From contig OY754330.1 in the NCBI GenBank assembly GCA_963573305.1, positions 22,540,596 to 22,604,595 of the forward strand: a stretch of 64,000 nucleotides of DNA. The letters run 5' to 3'. Origin of the DNA: Pyrrhosoma nymphula (lineage: Eukaryota; Arthropoda; Insecta; Odonata; Coenagrionidae). The number at the start of each line of letters is the position of its first letter. Positions within the stretch are counted from its first letter, which is position 1. The position numbers were made by a program, and so were the translations under genes. The notes below the pieces were generated by a model. The model did not search any database and was not told the origin of the DNA. It saw only the letters and a list, made by a program, of their open reading frames with translations. This document shows, piece by piece, positions 11,531-25,430 of this stretch.

Positions 11531-14500
11531 CAGGCATGCACTACCCGTAACCATAAGAGGGTTACCGTGACACCAGAACAGAAAAAATATGCCGCACTTC
11601 ACACCCTGCATAAAATTAGAATCCATGTCAAAATTAAGGAATAAGAAGAAAATTAATTATGAATAATTGGTAGGCATGAAGGAACACGGCCTTACTGAAG
11701 AAAGACTATATTAACCAACATCTCCATTCCTCAAAATCCCCGCAAATATTACAAATTCCAAGAAGGAATTACATCATCATTTCCCGCCAGCAAAGAGGAT
11801 CTCCTCAATTTTCCCCATTTTAGGAATTAATATGCAAGGCATATCAGCAGATGCATGGCCTTTTAAAATTACGAAATTTTCTTAGTATCTCCGTTTTATC
11901 TTGGACACGCTACTTACCCTTACCAAAGGCAACGTATTTTATAAAGATTTGGAGCATAAAAGATTCACTTGTTTTACTCACAAAAATGCAAAACTTCCGT
12001 GGCTAGTGGAAAATGTCAAGTGATTCCAAGATGTCATGAACTATTATTATTAAAACACAGCCAACTGGTTATTTACCTCTTCAAATTTCCAAATATGAAT
12101 AGAAACAACTTAGAATTAAGAGTTGATTCAATCATTTTCCTTCTAAAGTCAAACTACTTTACTTTCTATTTCCCTCTAATCAACAGAATCAAAAACAATT
12201 TCAGATATAATATTTAATAAATCGTCCAAAGAATACGAACATTTTGTTGAACTTCATAGGTTAGGAACAAATGTGTCGCAAAAACTACAGAATAACACTG
12301 ATTTCCGTTTTCTATTTATATAGTTCATCAAAATATAGTTTAAATTGAGAAAAAATAACAAACAACTACACGGCCATCATATGACTGATAAAATTGGCAA
12401 TTATATTTTACAAAATCCAAAATTTTTTCCACTCTCGACATAAATATTCAATTCAAAACTTCGTGTTCCACACATTAGAAATTGTCCTAATTGTGAAGTC
12501 CCATCACTAAAAGTAGGTACATTTTATCAGCCAGTAGATAGGGCACATGGCACAACGAAAATGCTTAACGTGTGGACCCTAAAACAAGGGTTAAGTAGTA
12601 CGGAATGAATAATATGTTGTAAGAATATTTTTAAATCTTTCGATTATATACACGGGGAAGGCCATTAGAAGATCACAAGAAGACTATATACCATTTCACA
12701 AGATTTTCAACGCGCACAACAGGTGATGCACAGGTCCCGGGATTGTGCGGGGACGGTAATACGCCTCCTAAATGCATGGCGGGAATTGAAGAAAAAAATA
12801 AACCTTAAAGAGGGCTTAAATGACGTAACGCTGACAAAGTACCCGAGAGTTCGCAAAGGATATTGGCGAGCTTAGAGAAGGCAAAAACGCCTCTCGCACG
12901 CGGACTCCTTACACCTCAGAGTATTCAGGCGAAAATAGAGACTTAAAACCGAGCCCTAAATGTCATTTACTCCACTTACACTCCGATAAATATCTTTTCC
13001 CACCCTAAATTAGACTCCCTATCAAGTTAACTGCGATCGATATCATTGTCCAATGGCTAATAATGGGATTTGAACATTTACCTGATGCTGCCAGGAGCCA
13101 CACAAAATCAATAGTATCCCTTTATCTAATAAATCACCTTGAAGCATACGTTAAGTTGGTCACACCATCCTCACTAAAACTACTAGTAGGACTCAGCGTA
13201 TAAAAGAAAACAAAAGTATATCTGTCGCACGTTAACATTTCTCGAGTTCAGGCATCTGATATTCATGTATGTTGAAATAAAAGAAGATATCACATGTATG
13301 GGCTTCATTTACAACCATGAGGTTTCCGACCCAAGAGAAGAAAACGGCACAATAGCTGGCAGGAGATAGCGACCAGCTGAAATACGAGTGTAAACATTCA
13401 AAAACTTAAGGGGAAAATCAATCTTTCTTGCAAGACTTTATACGGAAACCTATTTTCTCAGCTTCATAAAAAAGTTGTCGACTTCAACTCCTAACTTCTT
13501 ATCAGTCGTTTATTTCCAGAAGAAAAATTGATGTCATGGCGCTAAGTCATTTTCCACCTACAAGCCAAACAGAAACAAAGAGAAATTAAGTGTGTAGACG
13601 AGTCATTAACGATAAACAAACAAATAAATGTTTTTTAAAAAATCGAAGGTGAAGAGACGAGACCACGCGCTATATGTTGGTCATGCGGCGTGACAACCTT
13701 TCGCCGACCAGGATGGGAATCACTGCCGCTTTCTTAACCTGTTTCACTAATTGCTACCAACTGAAAATGCAGAAAAATGACATCTTATCAAATATTCACA
13801 TCTCAGCTAGGAAGAGTGGCTAAGTGGTGAGGTGGAAGGAAGAGCAGTAAACAGCGATAACCTTCTCAAAACGTCAGCGGGATGTCTGGGACAAATAGTA
13901 ACTCAGGCCAACATTAAGTACTGAGTCATGCTGCCAAGGATTGTTGCGCATGCAAGGGAAAAGAAGACACAATGGTATATCGTGATGGATGCAAACACAT
14001 CGATGACGACTTCTGGTGAAACAACCCATTACGTGAAAGCATATCCAATGCGGGGAACTATAAAAATAAACGAGCATTGTGCATGCTCTGGGATATCGTT
14101 CTCAGGGTTCTCAGCATTATCTTTGATAGGGAACTTCGGGAGGGAGGTAGGGGCGAAGGACAAGCACTTCCTTCCCCACTCTTGAATAAGCCTGAGGGTG
14201 AGCAAGAACGGGGATGACCGAATGGAGCCAACATTGGGCTGCTGGCGGGCGACTGTGGTCATATGGTCAAATTAGTATCCTTACGAATATGCATGATCTA
14301 TTTTGGTATACTGCCACGTCAGTTTGTTCTTATGCAATTGAAAGTAGGCACTGCGGAAATGCAGTTGTCCATGTCACTGTTAACTGTTAATAGGGGAAAT
14401 TTCAATGAACACCTTGGCTGATCTTTTTGTGTTCGTTCACTTACAAGACATTTTTGAGGAATTGAAGTCGGCCATATAATGAGAATATTATTTCTTATTT

Positions 14501-14750
14501 TTAAAAAGCACCTGGTAAAAATATCACCTATGTTAAATGATTAGCACTGAATATTCACATTTTTCCAAGAAGTTTACTCGTAAATATTCAAACGGCTGAC
14601 ATGGCCTAAGCGTATCACGAAGTAAATCGCAATCAAAGACTTTCGTGAACATGGGCCCGAGCTTTCAAATAAGCTACGGCGATACGCTAATATCCACCGA
14701 GGAGCGAATATTAGGTACCTACTTCAACGCGAGAACGATATAAACTTTTT
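11531..14750. other. AT-rich noncoding DNA
   Basis: No open frame of note and no recognisable repeat or RNA gene was seen. Sequence resembling 5' splice sites occurs on the minus strand at 11911-11922 and 13079-13084, but no coding frame supports either. Confidence 0.5.
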
Positions 14751-16300
14751 ACTCACCCTCATGAGAACCTCGTCAGAGTAAGTCACGTGGTCAGGCGAGG
14801 AAGAATGGTTGGAAATCCGTGAAAGTCAAGTGGACGACGACATTACAGCAGTGCACACAAACATACACTATAGCACGTGGATCGCGGACAAGCCTTCTCC
14901 CGCGAGCTTAGGGATGCGGAATGTATGTTCATACGAGCGAAGGAATACAGCGACAAAGGCAGGCATATTTTCAAAAACACCTTATCTGCCCGCAGCGTTA
15001 TCCGGCGCCCAAAGTGGCTTCGGGCAGCACAACTTATTTCCGTCACAGATATTCCTCACACGCCGAGAATTTCACTTTCGCCTTCAGTGGAGAGCACACA
15101 GAACCAAGATGAACGACGCAAACACCTCCGCAAAACTTTGAATCGAATCCTTCCGCAGAAAAATGAGCGGTCGGAAAACAAAAACCGTTCGTCCGTCCTC
15201 TTCCCTCCCTGAGGGGCACTTTCACCCTCACAACTCCCTCTCCGACAACACCACCTCTTACACCGGGTTTTTCAGAAAACTTTTCAAGCGGAATGCCACG
15301 GTGGAGCAGAAGACGCGCAAAACTACAGCAAAACAAAAACGGCGAAGCTCCGGGCTTCTAGCACATTCCGCCGTCTCCCGCACGACCCCTCCTCCTCGCT
15401 CCGTTCCGCTCGACCACGAGGGCTTGGCCGACTGACAGCGAGGGAAGAAAACACGGGGCAGGGAGGGATAGAGAGCACCCCGAAAGACGCGTCCGTTCGC
15501 CGAGGAGACAGACACCGAGTGGCACGACTTCCGTTGCACGCACGCGCGTGAGACATCCACCAAAAGGTGCACTATTTTATCCCCACCTCTACACGCAAAC
15601 AGCGGGAGAGAGGATGCTTTACAAGACGGAGACTGTCTCGTTTCCACTGCCGTCGAACTCTCCTCCAGCCGTGGACCAACTGTGGCTCGTCCCGTGAACT
15701 TCGCGACGTACTTCCAACCGCGGCCTCGTACGCACGCGGGTTAGCTGTACCTCCGACGGTGGGATGGAAAAAAATACACAGATTCTTGCGGAGGGAATCT
15801 TCTTGCACGATCAGGTGTCCAGAGCGCGGAACGCGGGGTACAACATTACAGTGCAAACCGTGCAAACTAAGACGTGAGGAAGCGCGGGTCACTCGTGTAT
15901 GGGGCTCGGGAGGACTATGGAAAGGGGTGGCGTTTGTGCAAGGGGAGGGTGAGTTTGTGGGGAAGAGGAAGGGAGAGAGGTTGTGAAGCACTATGGGGCG
16001 ACGAGAGGGTGGAGTGAGTGCAGAAGAAGAGGGGAGAGAAGGGCGGGAAGGGAGAGGGTGGGTTTGCAGTGCGGGGGCAAGTGGACAAGGGGGTTGAAAG
16101 AGGGGAAGGTGCGAGGGGGATTTCGGGGCGGTGGTGGTGGAGGGGAAAATGGCGGGAATCGAGAAAAAGACGCCGCCCGTTTCAGTTTCCCATACCTACT
16201 CACTCGTCTCTGCGGTTTCCGTGTCAGCAAGCGCTCCTGAGTTCGCCGAGGCGAAAGTAAAAAGACACCAACAAAGGGAGTTGTTGGGAAAAGACCGTGT
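14751..16300. other. GC/CpG-rich island, pyrimidine-rich then purine-rich, with a minus-strand splice donor at its edge
   Basis: The block is rich in CG dinucleotides and markedly GC-rich compared with both flanks. From about 15190 to 15450 the plus strand is pyrimidine-rich; from about 15880 to 16150 it is strongly purine-rich. Overlapping frames of 80-140 codons are open on both strands, which I read as a composition effect. On the minus strand GAGG is followed by GTGAGTAAA (GTGAGT at 14756 down to 14751), a strong 5' splice site at the AT-rich boundary. A promoter with an untranslated first exon transcribed leftward is one explanation. A plus-strand frame with a good ATG context (AAAATGG, 16146-16152) runs to 16412 but matches nothing known to me. 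Confidence 0.45.
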
Positions 16301-17249
16301 CATGGGGTCACTCCAAGATTCTGGCGATATTCGAGCGGCATTTATGGGACGAGCGTATCGAAGCAATTCTAAGAAAGAAGGCCCGGCAAAGGGCACCAAA
16401 TGTCTTCTATGAATGTATGTTTGTCATGGTTAAGCCCTGCCCAATTTTGGCCAGCCCGAACAGAATGGCCCTCAAGACACTACCAACCAACCGATATTAC
16501 AAAATAATGACGCTGTTTCGTAAATGCTAGCGATTAAAAACTAAACAGTACATTGAAAATTAACGGACAATGAGTAATGTTCTACTCTACCAGCTTTTTT
16601 GCGTTACCATTTCGTGAATAATGGTAACACATGAAAATCGAAAATAGTTGCAAGAAATGTCGGTCTCAACGAAATCTATGATGAAAGAATTTTATCTGTG
16701 ATGAAATGAGGTAGATCAACATAGAATCGTAATCCTGTAGTCCCCCATACTTGCAGTCAGACTTTCAAGCAACACCACTAGATTACGGGCAGACAAAGGC
16801 TTACAGTTTAGAAAGGTAATTGGAAAACTGATAAATAACCACTATTGAAAGTAAGTGACATCAAGTCGTCCAAAGAAGCTAAATAATTCATAAAAACTAA
16901 AGATCCCAAATAAAAATATCTACAAAAGAGTTGGAGTAGCCTGAGTACTAACCACGTCACACCTTGACAATTGTCATCATCAACACAGCGATGAATTACT
17001 GTGGGAGCTGTTTCTGCGTTGTGTTTTACAGTGATCCGATGTAATATATCGGCGAAGCAGTGGACATACATTATATCCAATTGCTCGTACACTAAATTAT
17101 ATCCAATAGTTCGAAGAAAAGGCACTCATTTCAATAATCATAAAGAAAATTAAGCTTCAGAATTCCAATGTAGGTCACCTTGCTAGATTCTTGTGTAACG
17201 CTATGGACTGCCAAACCAAATGAATATGTTTCCACTTCCATCACGATCA

Positions 17250-17970
17250 ACTTCACACCGAATTCGAACATGCGACGAGCAAACTGATAGAGGGAAGAGC
17301 CTCACAGTTGCAAGGCGGATGAGGGTGGAAAGGTCTCTGACCCGCGGTCCGTGTGCCTATGCGATCAAGGCAAAGCCTCAATAGAGACAATAGACGGGGC
17401 ATTGATTTAGCGGGCGGGCACGGAGGGACGAACTTCCGGCCCCTCGAAGAACTTCGGGGCTCGTTCAGAGAGCGAGGGGCATGAGTGGCCGGGCAGCCAA
17501 CAGGTGGCAGCGTAGGCGGTCGGGTTGGGAGGGAAGAAGAGGTACCGGACCCAAGTGGTGGCGAGCGAGACCCTTGCGTCGTACCCCTTCGGCCGCCACC
17601 GAACCCTCTTTTTCCCAGCCCGCCCCACGGCGAAGGTCCCCTTACAACTTCGGAGAAGTGAGAGGGGCGAGACAGAGAGAGCAGGGTGGGGGAGGCGGAG
17701 GAGACTGGAATGGAGAAGGCAGTCAGCCAAAAGGGGGAGGGGAGGGTGTGAGGTTACAAGCGAGGGTCCGTCTGGGAAGGAAGGAGAGTTCCCTCAGTGT
17801 CTGATGGGGAATGGAGACCCTTCCCCTCTCGCGAGGGGGAATAAGGGACACTCGCTTGTCAGACGAATGCGTGGGAGGGGCGAGTGAATGGCAGTTGGTG
17901 CAAGCAAGGCCCTGGCTGTTTCGGGGGGGAGGAGAGCGGGAAAAGGTGGCGCGCACCGCGAAATAAACAG
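17250..17970. other. GC/CpG-rich island, purine-rich on the plus strand
   Basis: From about 17400 the segment is very GC-rich, with long G/A-rich runs at 17655-17760 and 17820-17945. Frames of 107-120 codons are open on both strands and in more than one frame, with simple, Arg/Gly/Ser-rich translations. No family is recognisable. It ends sharply into AT-rich DNA near 17990. Confidence 0.4.
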
Positions 17971-17989
17971 GCAAGCAATGTCTGCAGAG

Positions 17990-19890
17990 CATCAGCAATA
18001 ATATTTGATTAAGTTGAGATCAGAACACATTCATTTCTGAAATGCAAATGCGAGCATCAGAGAGGATTTACGAAGCTCAGAATCAGGTGATCCTTTACTT
18101 CTACCGTCAATGCACGTCACTCAATTATAAATATATTAGCCGAGTGGTTTATTACAACCTTCATTTGATAGGTACATACATTCAAGCAAAAAAGAAAATT
18201 TAACCAATGGATTTCAAAGCTGTTGAATATTTAAATATTATGTACTTCGAACACTAACAAAGTTCAACAAACATGTCGCGATCACGACTTGATATGCTTG
18301 CGGTACGGAGCAATTACACCTTGGCAGTACAGGCACCCATGTTTTTGCTTTATGTTCCATGTTAATGTCCCATGTTCCATGATCTCCACCACTAAACGCA
18401 GGTACAAATTGGTTTATTTTAGCTCATTATTTTTATATTACCCTCAAAGAGTTATCAAATTAACCTCATCCAGACTGAATTCAACACCCCCAGTGATTTG
18501 ATCAAAATGTTAAAATCACATGGATTACGGAAATTTTTGAAAAAAATCCACCAAATTAAAGACCAAAAGACTTGGCATCGTAGAGACAATAAGTGACGAA
18601 GGAAGTCTTTTTCGTAGTCATAGTTAAATACGGCAAGAATCTCAACTCGCGGGTCCCTATTAAAAATAGATTCCATTTATCATTAATAAAGCTTTTAGTG
18701 ACCTAACTATTTTTAATTATCTGGTTACTTCTTTTCCCTCCATAAAAATGACAGAAATTAGCAAAACGAATAATTGATGTCTGACGTAGAATCACACTGC
18801 CGCAGGCCCAAACGGTATAGGCGCAATGCGAATTCCAGAACAAGGCGAGAGGGGAGGGAGTCGGCAAGGACTGGGAGACAGCAGGCCAAGGAGGGCATAC
18901 TCCCAGATTATGGCCCCTGCAGGACTGTTCATCACTTAAGCACTGTTTTGCTGCATCGCAAAGGATCAGTTCGAATCTTACAAACCTGTGTGTGTATCTG
19001 CAGTTCTATTTAGGATGTACTCTAACCTTCATCAGAAGTAATCAATGGGAAGATTGTACTGCTAAAGCTCTCCAGTCCACTCTACAATCGGCTTGCAGTT
19101 TTATTCCCTCATAAAAATTCATTCAACGTAACTCATTATTTGCCTGACGTATCCCATTCCAGGTATTCTAATATTAACCGACATCATACAGTAATACGCA
19201 TTATTTCGGAATATTTTAAGGATTTGTAAGGGGAAAGCACAATCACCACATGCTTAATGTATTCCCTTGCGATTATTTAGAAATTATGTACTGTTAAAAA
19301 ATAAATAACTACTCACTGAACTTCAAAATCAATCCAAAATCAGAGCAATTTTCGTGATATTACGTTGATTGCGATTGTAAAATATAGGTACTAAAAAAGT
19401 TACGCACACGTTAAACCTCACCCTGACTTCCTAACTTCATCTGATGCAAGAGAACAAAGAGGATAAGTAACGTGAGAGATAAGTAAAGTAAGCGAGGATA
19501 ACTATCACGAAGCGATATTACATAGCATTAATTTCACCGCTGCTATGGATCCTGCCAATGTTATGCCCATTCTCGCATGTTTAGCGACCGAAATATAGAA
19601 TCGGAATAAACACTACCTAATCTAGGGTAGGTATAACTAAAAACGGAGGGACTTTTAGGAGAACTGAGGTTATTAGAAATATCAAATAGCCAAAATCAGA
19701 ATAATTTAGAGTGGAAAGTGAGAATGTTTTAACCTAATTATTGAAACAGCGTCATTCATCAATCTCGTAATACAATGAGGAGAAATACAGGTTAATGCTA
19801 AAATAGCACAAAAACTAAACCACCGTGTCGACGACTCGCATAAACTTTATGTTTGATGGCAGGATCGGAAAATATTTTGCTTAGTGATCG
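17990..19890. other. AT-rich noncoding DNA
   Basis: Nothing but short unsupported open frames. A moderately GC-rich patch at 18790-18920 carries a purine-rich stretch without other features. Confidence 0.5.
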
Positions 19891-19900
19891 CATAGACAGT

Positions 19901-20115
19901 ATTCATTCATTACAGTAATCTACCGGTTAGAGGTAGGTTGTGATGAAAGTCAGAGAGTATCCAACGAACTCTTACACGTGCCGTGCCCTTTCTACCTCTA
20001 GTATTTCTTTCTTCATCTCAGCATAAGTCCTACCTTTCTTCATCCCGTCCATAAAACCGATTCTCTTCTTTCCCCTTCCCCGCTTACCCAACATCCTATC
20101 CTCTATATTAGTCTG
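19901..20115 (-). pseudogene. 3' end of a non-LTR retrotransposon (RT tail plus 3' UTR), copy 1
   Basis: Read on the minus strand the frame gives IEDRMLGKRGRGKKRIGF, then MDGMKKGRTYAEMKK, and ends ARHV-stop (stop at 19974-19972). KRGRGRRRIGF.D...TYAEMK is a familiar C-terminal signature of insect non-LTR reverse transcriptases, found just before the 3' UTR. The UTR follows, with ACCTACCTCTAACCGGTAG and an ATGAATGAAT simple-repeat tail at 19910-19901. The 5' part is missing. A second, shorter copy of the same UTR lies at 24612-24706 in the same orientation. Confidence 0.75.
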
Positions 20116-20589
20116 GAAATCAACGGACAGAGTGAGTATCTTACCTCGGAAATCAATCGCGAAATGGACTTAAAGCAGAAGACGGTCAAACTAGAGAATT
20201 GATTGAAAAACTTACATTGATGTTGAATTAAACGAATTGAAAAAAGCGACACATAAGGAACAATAAAAACATTTTAAATTTCTTACGACTATTTTTGTTT
20301 AAGCATCTGTTCGTGTATACAAAAGAGACGCAATTAGGTATTCTACTAAGACAAGTTTCCTTTGCACACAACATTAGCACGGATGAGAAGAAAATTTCAC
20401 GAATAAACCTCATGGTCAAAATGACTGTAAGAGCGATAAATAACTAGTGAGGGAAAAAGAAATTAACAACGTATTATAAGTCTCCTCGCAACAGCAGGGA
20501 ACACATTACTCAAACAGTGAGTCGGGAAAAATTTGTGAGGTGGGTGACTTCATGGACGAACTCGCCTGACTTCCAGTTCCTTAAAAATC

Positions 20590-21010
20590 TTATTCTGAAA
20601 AAAAAATTGAGCGCTCGTTAATTCTGGCCATAAAGAAAGGGTTATCATGTCCGTCTCCCGCTGGTCTGTCTTCTGCTCCAACGGGCTCGAGTCGAGGAAA
20701 ATATTTATTACGCTCACAGACCAGCTCTCTAGGCTCGCTCGTAAGAACTCGAATCTGAAGTAAGGAACCGGAGGAGACCTTTTCTGAGGAGGGACAACGT
20801 TTGGGAGTAAGAGGCATAACAGGGAGATACGAAAATCCTGAAAGATGGTGAGAAGCTATTCTGGTTAGCCATCAGCAGGGGAAAAAGGGTCACGTACCCG
20901 AAGCCGCGGTTCTCCTTCCTGGAGATGGTGAGCGAGAGAAGCTAACGGAGGAGCGTCCAGAGCAGCGCGCGTTGGTCCATTCCTCAGCATCTCGATACAC
21001 CAAGTATTAC
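20590..21010. other. Moderately GC-rich island
   Basis: CpG-containing sequence between AT-rich flanks, with unrecognised short frames. The segment 20900-20990 is purine-rich on the plus strand. Confidence 0.3.
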
Positions 21011-21059
21011 GAAACGAAAACAATCTTCGACGCGATTCCTACTCACTACGCCGTTAAGC

Positions 21060-24000
21060 TTATTGCCATAAAAAACTACTAACGTAATGATCAATGACAA
21101 TCGACAACTATTTAGATAAAATTTCGTGAACTACACAAATCAAAAGAGCATTTAAAAAAGAGCCAATGACTTTATCATTCAACTTCCACGAGGTTCAAAA
21201 ATAATTTCTGGTTTAAAAAGCCTCTTTCAAGAAAATTATTCAGGGTTTAAATTTTTCACGAAGTAACTGTACACGTGAAATACATCAACGACGGACACTT
21301 GCAATTGCAACCTAATCAGCCCGAATGAAAAAATAATAAAGCCAAATATCTCAGTGCGTAGGCGGTATTTCCCACACCCAACGCTAAATATATGCGTGTC
21401 TAACTCAACAAATACTCTGTTACTCATAATAATATGAGTCGGTAGAAATCATTAATGCAAAAGGAATAAATATAAAAGGCAATGAAAGTGATCCATCAAC
21501 TACCTAAAACTAAATCTTCACTTAAAATTACATGCCTATATTTTCAATGCATTATTTTGAGGATTCAACAATATTCAGCCATAAAAAAAGCATTTGAGAA
21601 TTCTTACAACTTGTCTTCTCCAGCTGGCTAATATTAATATCTCGAAGTTTAAAACCTTGATTTTTTTTATAGACTTTGGACTTGTATCGATGCCTGTCAT
21701 CCCCATATCTATGGAACTATCTCTAACTATAAACAAGTCGGCTAGCATTATTTTTGGTAGCAAAACTCAACTCGGTACCGCAAAAGAAGGGATGAACGGT
21801 CAGCACTGTGCAGGGGGATTAGGAGTGACCACAAACCCTATTCTAAATATGTAAAATTATTCCCTCTTCGTGTACGAGGCGGTCATGTCATAAAGGTCGG
21901 AGGTCAGGCCAGCTTAGGGCAAAGTGTCGAAAACAAAGAGAAATGTGCTGGCTTTTATGAGACGGCTGCAGGAAGCCGCGTCCAAATACAGGATGAGGAA
22001 GCCCAGTATGAGGAGGGGGGAATGTGGAAAAGGCCGCTCCCTCGCCGCAGTCTGAATTCAAATAGCCCGCATTTGAAATGTAAATAACTTTCGCTGCTAA
22101 GTTCAGCTCAGGAAGGTGAAATTTTTAGCAGTCCTTGGGAGTTGGAACCTTTTTTCGCTCGCTGCCGATGATCAGTTGCGAAACAGAATGCCAAGTACGG
22201 CCACCGAGATGCGCGAGAAATTTGGTGATTGATTATTCCACTTCCCATCGTTCGATTCCACTTCCCATCGTGGCCTCCATGCTGGTGGCAAAGTCTTAAG
22301 GAGGGTGGGAAAAGTTCAACAACCACTCCCGGCAGCAGAAAAATGGGCCACGCAAATAATCTTGCCTGGGAAAAATATTTAGAACAAAAAAATAGATTTG
22401 TGAGAGGGTAAGTTGAAATAAAGTTTATCAGATGCAGCCCTTTCAATTGCTCCACTCTTAATTCTAATTCTCTGAACTCTGCAATATACTTTTTAAAGTT
22501 ACGTGAGGTGAAGAAATACCTTGGTACAAAACAGGTATCAGACCCCGTATCCCGCCATCTCATTTTTTTGTTGTTGAGCACGCTAAAGCCTTTATCAAAA
22601 TTTTCAAAGGATATTTTGTACATGCATTAAAATTCTACGCATAAGAACGCTTCTCATTACGACGCAATAGCCCCGTGGCATTTGTTATTCAGAAGGTATT
22701 TAATTGTTTACTTGGCTTCCAGATACGGCGAAGTTTTGTTACTGCCTAACTATCTCCTAATGCTTTTGGTATATGAAACTAATTATAACAGGGCCATATA
22801 TTGAGATCAATTAGAATAACATAGCATTTCAAGCAATCATCAATGCTTTTACACGATACTGACTGAAAACTAGATCTAGAGAAGAATGTTCTCGATTGAT
22901 ACTAATCTTATAACCATTATACGACAATTTCACTGATCCATCCATCGCAATCAAACCCTAACCATACTAGTCCATATTTAACAAATAACTCAAGCCTTAT
23001 TTGCAAAACAAATAGCATGTATGAATGTAAGAAATGAAATAAAGGAGCAAAGTTCTTCAGCTTATATATCTGCAAGCTTTACTCCAGAAATTAAAGCATT
23101 AAACCGATGATACGAACAAAACACATGGCAAATATCGACTCACTGGGAGTAAATTTCCGCACTCCGTCGAGAAACTTAAATGGATAGAACGATGATAGTA
23201 TAACTTCTTTTAATTTATTGAGTGTTGAAAATTATTAACGATGGTAATACAGTTAAAAATACTTTTCCTACTCTATTGCAAAAGACCCATGGAAGTAGAC
23301 GGAGCACATAACAGTCGAAGATTTCTACAAGGTCACCGGTTATTTCTTAGTACATTTATTTCCTTAGCATAGGATGATGCTGCAATTGCTGGGATCCTTT
23401 GCGCCCGACATCGCGACGCCCCCAACAGCTAGCGGGGAAAACCGCAGAATAGCACAACTAGAGGATTACGAAAGGGTATTGCGCACTGAAGGGTTACTGA
23501 AATAAACGCGTATCTCTCCCTCGATAATTTCCGAGGCTTAATTTCCATATTAGACTGATTGATAGTATGGTTTTGACTAACACCCTCCGGGGTTGGAAAA
23601 TGATTGAGCATCCTTTAAAAATTATCTCGAGGAATTTCACGGAAATTGTCTTAAAAGTAGTTGTAATGAAAGATTTCAGCAATTGCAACAAGGGTACGTA
23701 CCGTGAAAGTACTATATATCACCGCCATGACCATTCAGTCCGTCGGTTGGGGCCTACCCTTCAATTCAAGGCAGTGTACAAGCAAGGATAATTAATTTTT
23801 CAAACTATAAGGCATCATAAAACTAAAACGAATTAAGAAGATCCTTCCTTTCACTAAAATTGAATATAAAGCGTTTCACACTCATTTCGTAATAATTAAA
23901 TAACCAGTATCGTGACAATTTTCCGAGTAGCAGCTTAATGTCTGTGATGCTACACAGACCAACTTTCATGTCACTTTTTCGCGGCGTCTAATTACTTCCG

Positions 24001-24600
24001 AATTTAATTTAGCGGTCCAGAAAGACAACAGAGGTGAAAAGCAAATCCACGGATTACCTAACTAATTACATCTCATCGCCATTCCGATTAATACAGTAAG
24101 GCAGCAATAACGACATTCTACTGAAGGTTGTGTGGAATGATCACGGCACAGGTCTGACCCTGAATGAAAATTACTTTTTAGCTATCGATGTAGCCATCAA
24201 TTTCATAAATTTCTCACGTGACATTGCTGCAGACGGGCTTATTTTTTTAGAATTACATATTCACTTCAACGTGCGAGCATGCTTATGGAAGCCAACAATA
24301 GGTATCCTCAATTTAACAGGTAAGCAAAATTTCTAAAGAAATACGTTCTACCGTGAATGAGAAAGTAAAAAGAATCACTTTAGTTCCAAAGCTGTTCACA
24401 AATGTTGTTAACATCAACAAGAATACGCGTACACGAAAATTGGAAGAGATAAGGGCGAAAGAAGCGAAAAAGACATTACGTAGTAGTAAATGTTCTTGAA
24501 ATACATATAAGGGCCAAGGAACTGCGTCAGAAGGGGACAACATAAAGAGATTAGAAAAAATTTGCTCATTGATGCAAACATCCTTTTGTTTTCCGAACTC
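21060..24600. other. Mostly AT-rich noncoding DNA
   Basis: The longest frame (minus strand, 22108-22623) has no recognisable domain and contains the local tandem duplication at 22235-22270. Plus-strand donor-like sites at 22411 and 24320 lack a supporting exon. Confidence 0.45.
22235..22270. repeat. Two-copy 20-bp tandem duplication
   Basis: ATTCCACTTCCCATCG occurs twice, at 22235-22250 and 22255-22270, spaced exactly 20 bp apart with TTCG between them. Confidence 0.8.
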
Positions 24601-24611
24601 ATGTTTATATT

Positions 24612-24706
24612 TTATTCATTCATTAGAGTAATCTACCGGTTAGAGGTAGGTTATGATGCATGATTTAAATGATAGTGGATACCCAATAGCTTACAGACAT
24701 ATTCGT
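24612..24706 (-). mobile_element. Severely 5'-truncated non-LTR 3' UTR, copy 2
   Basis: Minus-strand sequence shares ACCTACCTCTAACCGGTAG, flanking bases, and an ATGAATGAAT tail with the copy at 19901-20115. Almost only UTR remains, as expected for 5' truncation during target-primed reverse transcription. Confidence 0.7.
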
Positions 24707-25430
24707 TGCAGCACATACAAAATTATTCTGTTATCAATCCTGATTATCACTGGCTGTCGAGTTGTGCTCCAATAAATACCATAAATATTTCCAACGATAA
24801 ACAACGAACATTATTAAGCAAAGCACGAAAAACCAACTTTCCGTCTGTCTTCCCTTCGCGGCAGTCCCCTGGGAAGTCGCCTGACGATCACGAAGACACT
24901 GTATGCACTTTGGTGGGTTGGCGACGCTGAAAGGTTGCAACACCACGCAGCAGCTCCTATTCCCTTAATACTGAGGCACCATTCCACGAGAATTCCACTT
25001 GCGGCACGCTCCCGGTCGTGGTGCCGTGACATCTTACTTCGTTTACCACAATTGACTTCGTGACGAAGCGGAGTCGCTAACCGCATGCACTGTTGCCGCA
25101 ACGCCAACAATTGCATAGTGTTTCGTAATTATAAATTCTCACACGATATTTTCGCGATGAAGTTAAACCAAATTTCCCTAGCTTTGAAGTTTCGTACTAC
25201 TCATTTTTGATGCCAATGTAATACACGACGTCGTAACCATAGTTTCCTTTATCCTGTGACAAAACAAAGCATCTTCATCGGCGCAGTGCCCTACGATCCA
25301 TGGAGAAGGGGGGTTAAATAGCTTTATTCATAAGACGACACTCTAATCCAGCAAAACACTTCCCCATTTGCATCCTGCCTCAAAAACGATTTATTTCACC
25401 ATTCTGCTTCCAATTTGATGGTTGATAACC

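Noticed and set aside
22108..22623. 171-codon minus-strand open frame
   Set aside because: No recognised family; contains the local 20-bp tandem duplication; no splice or start support.
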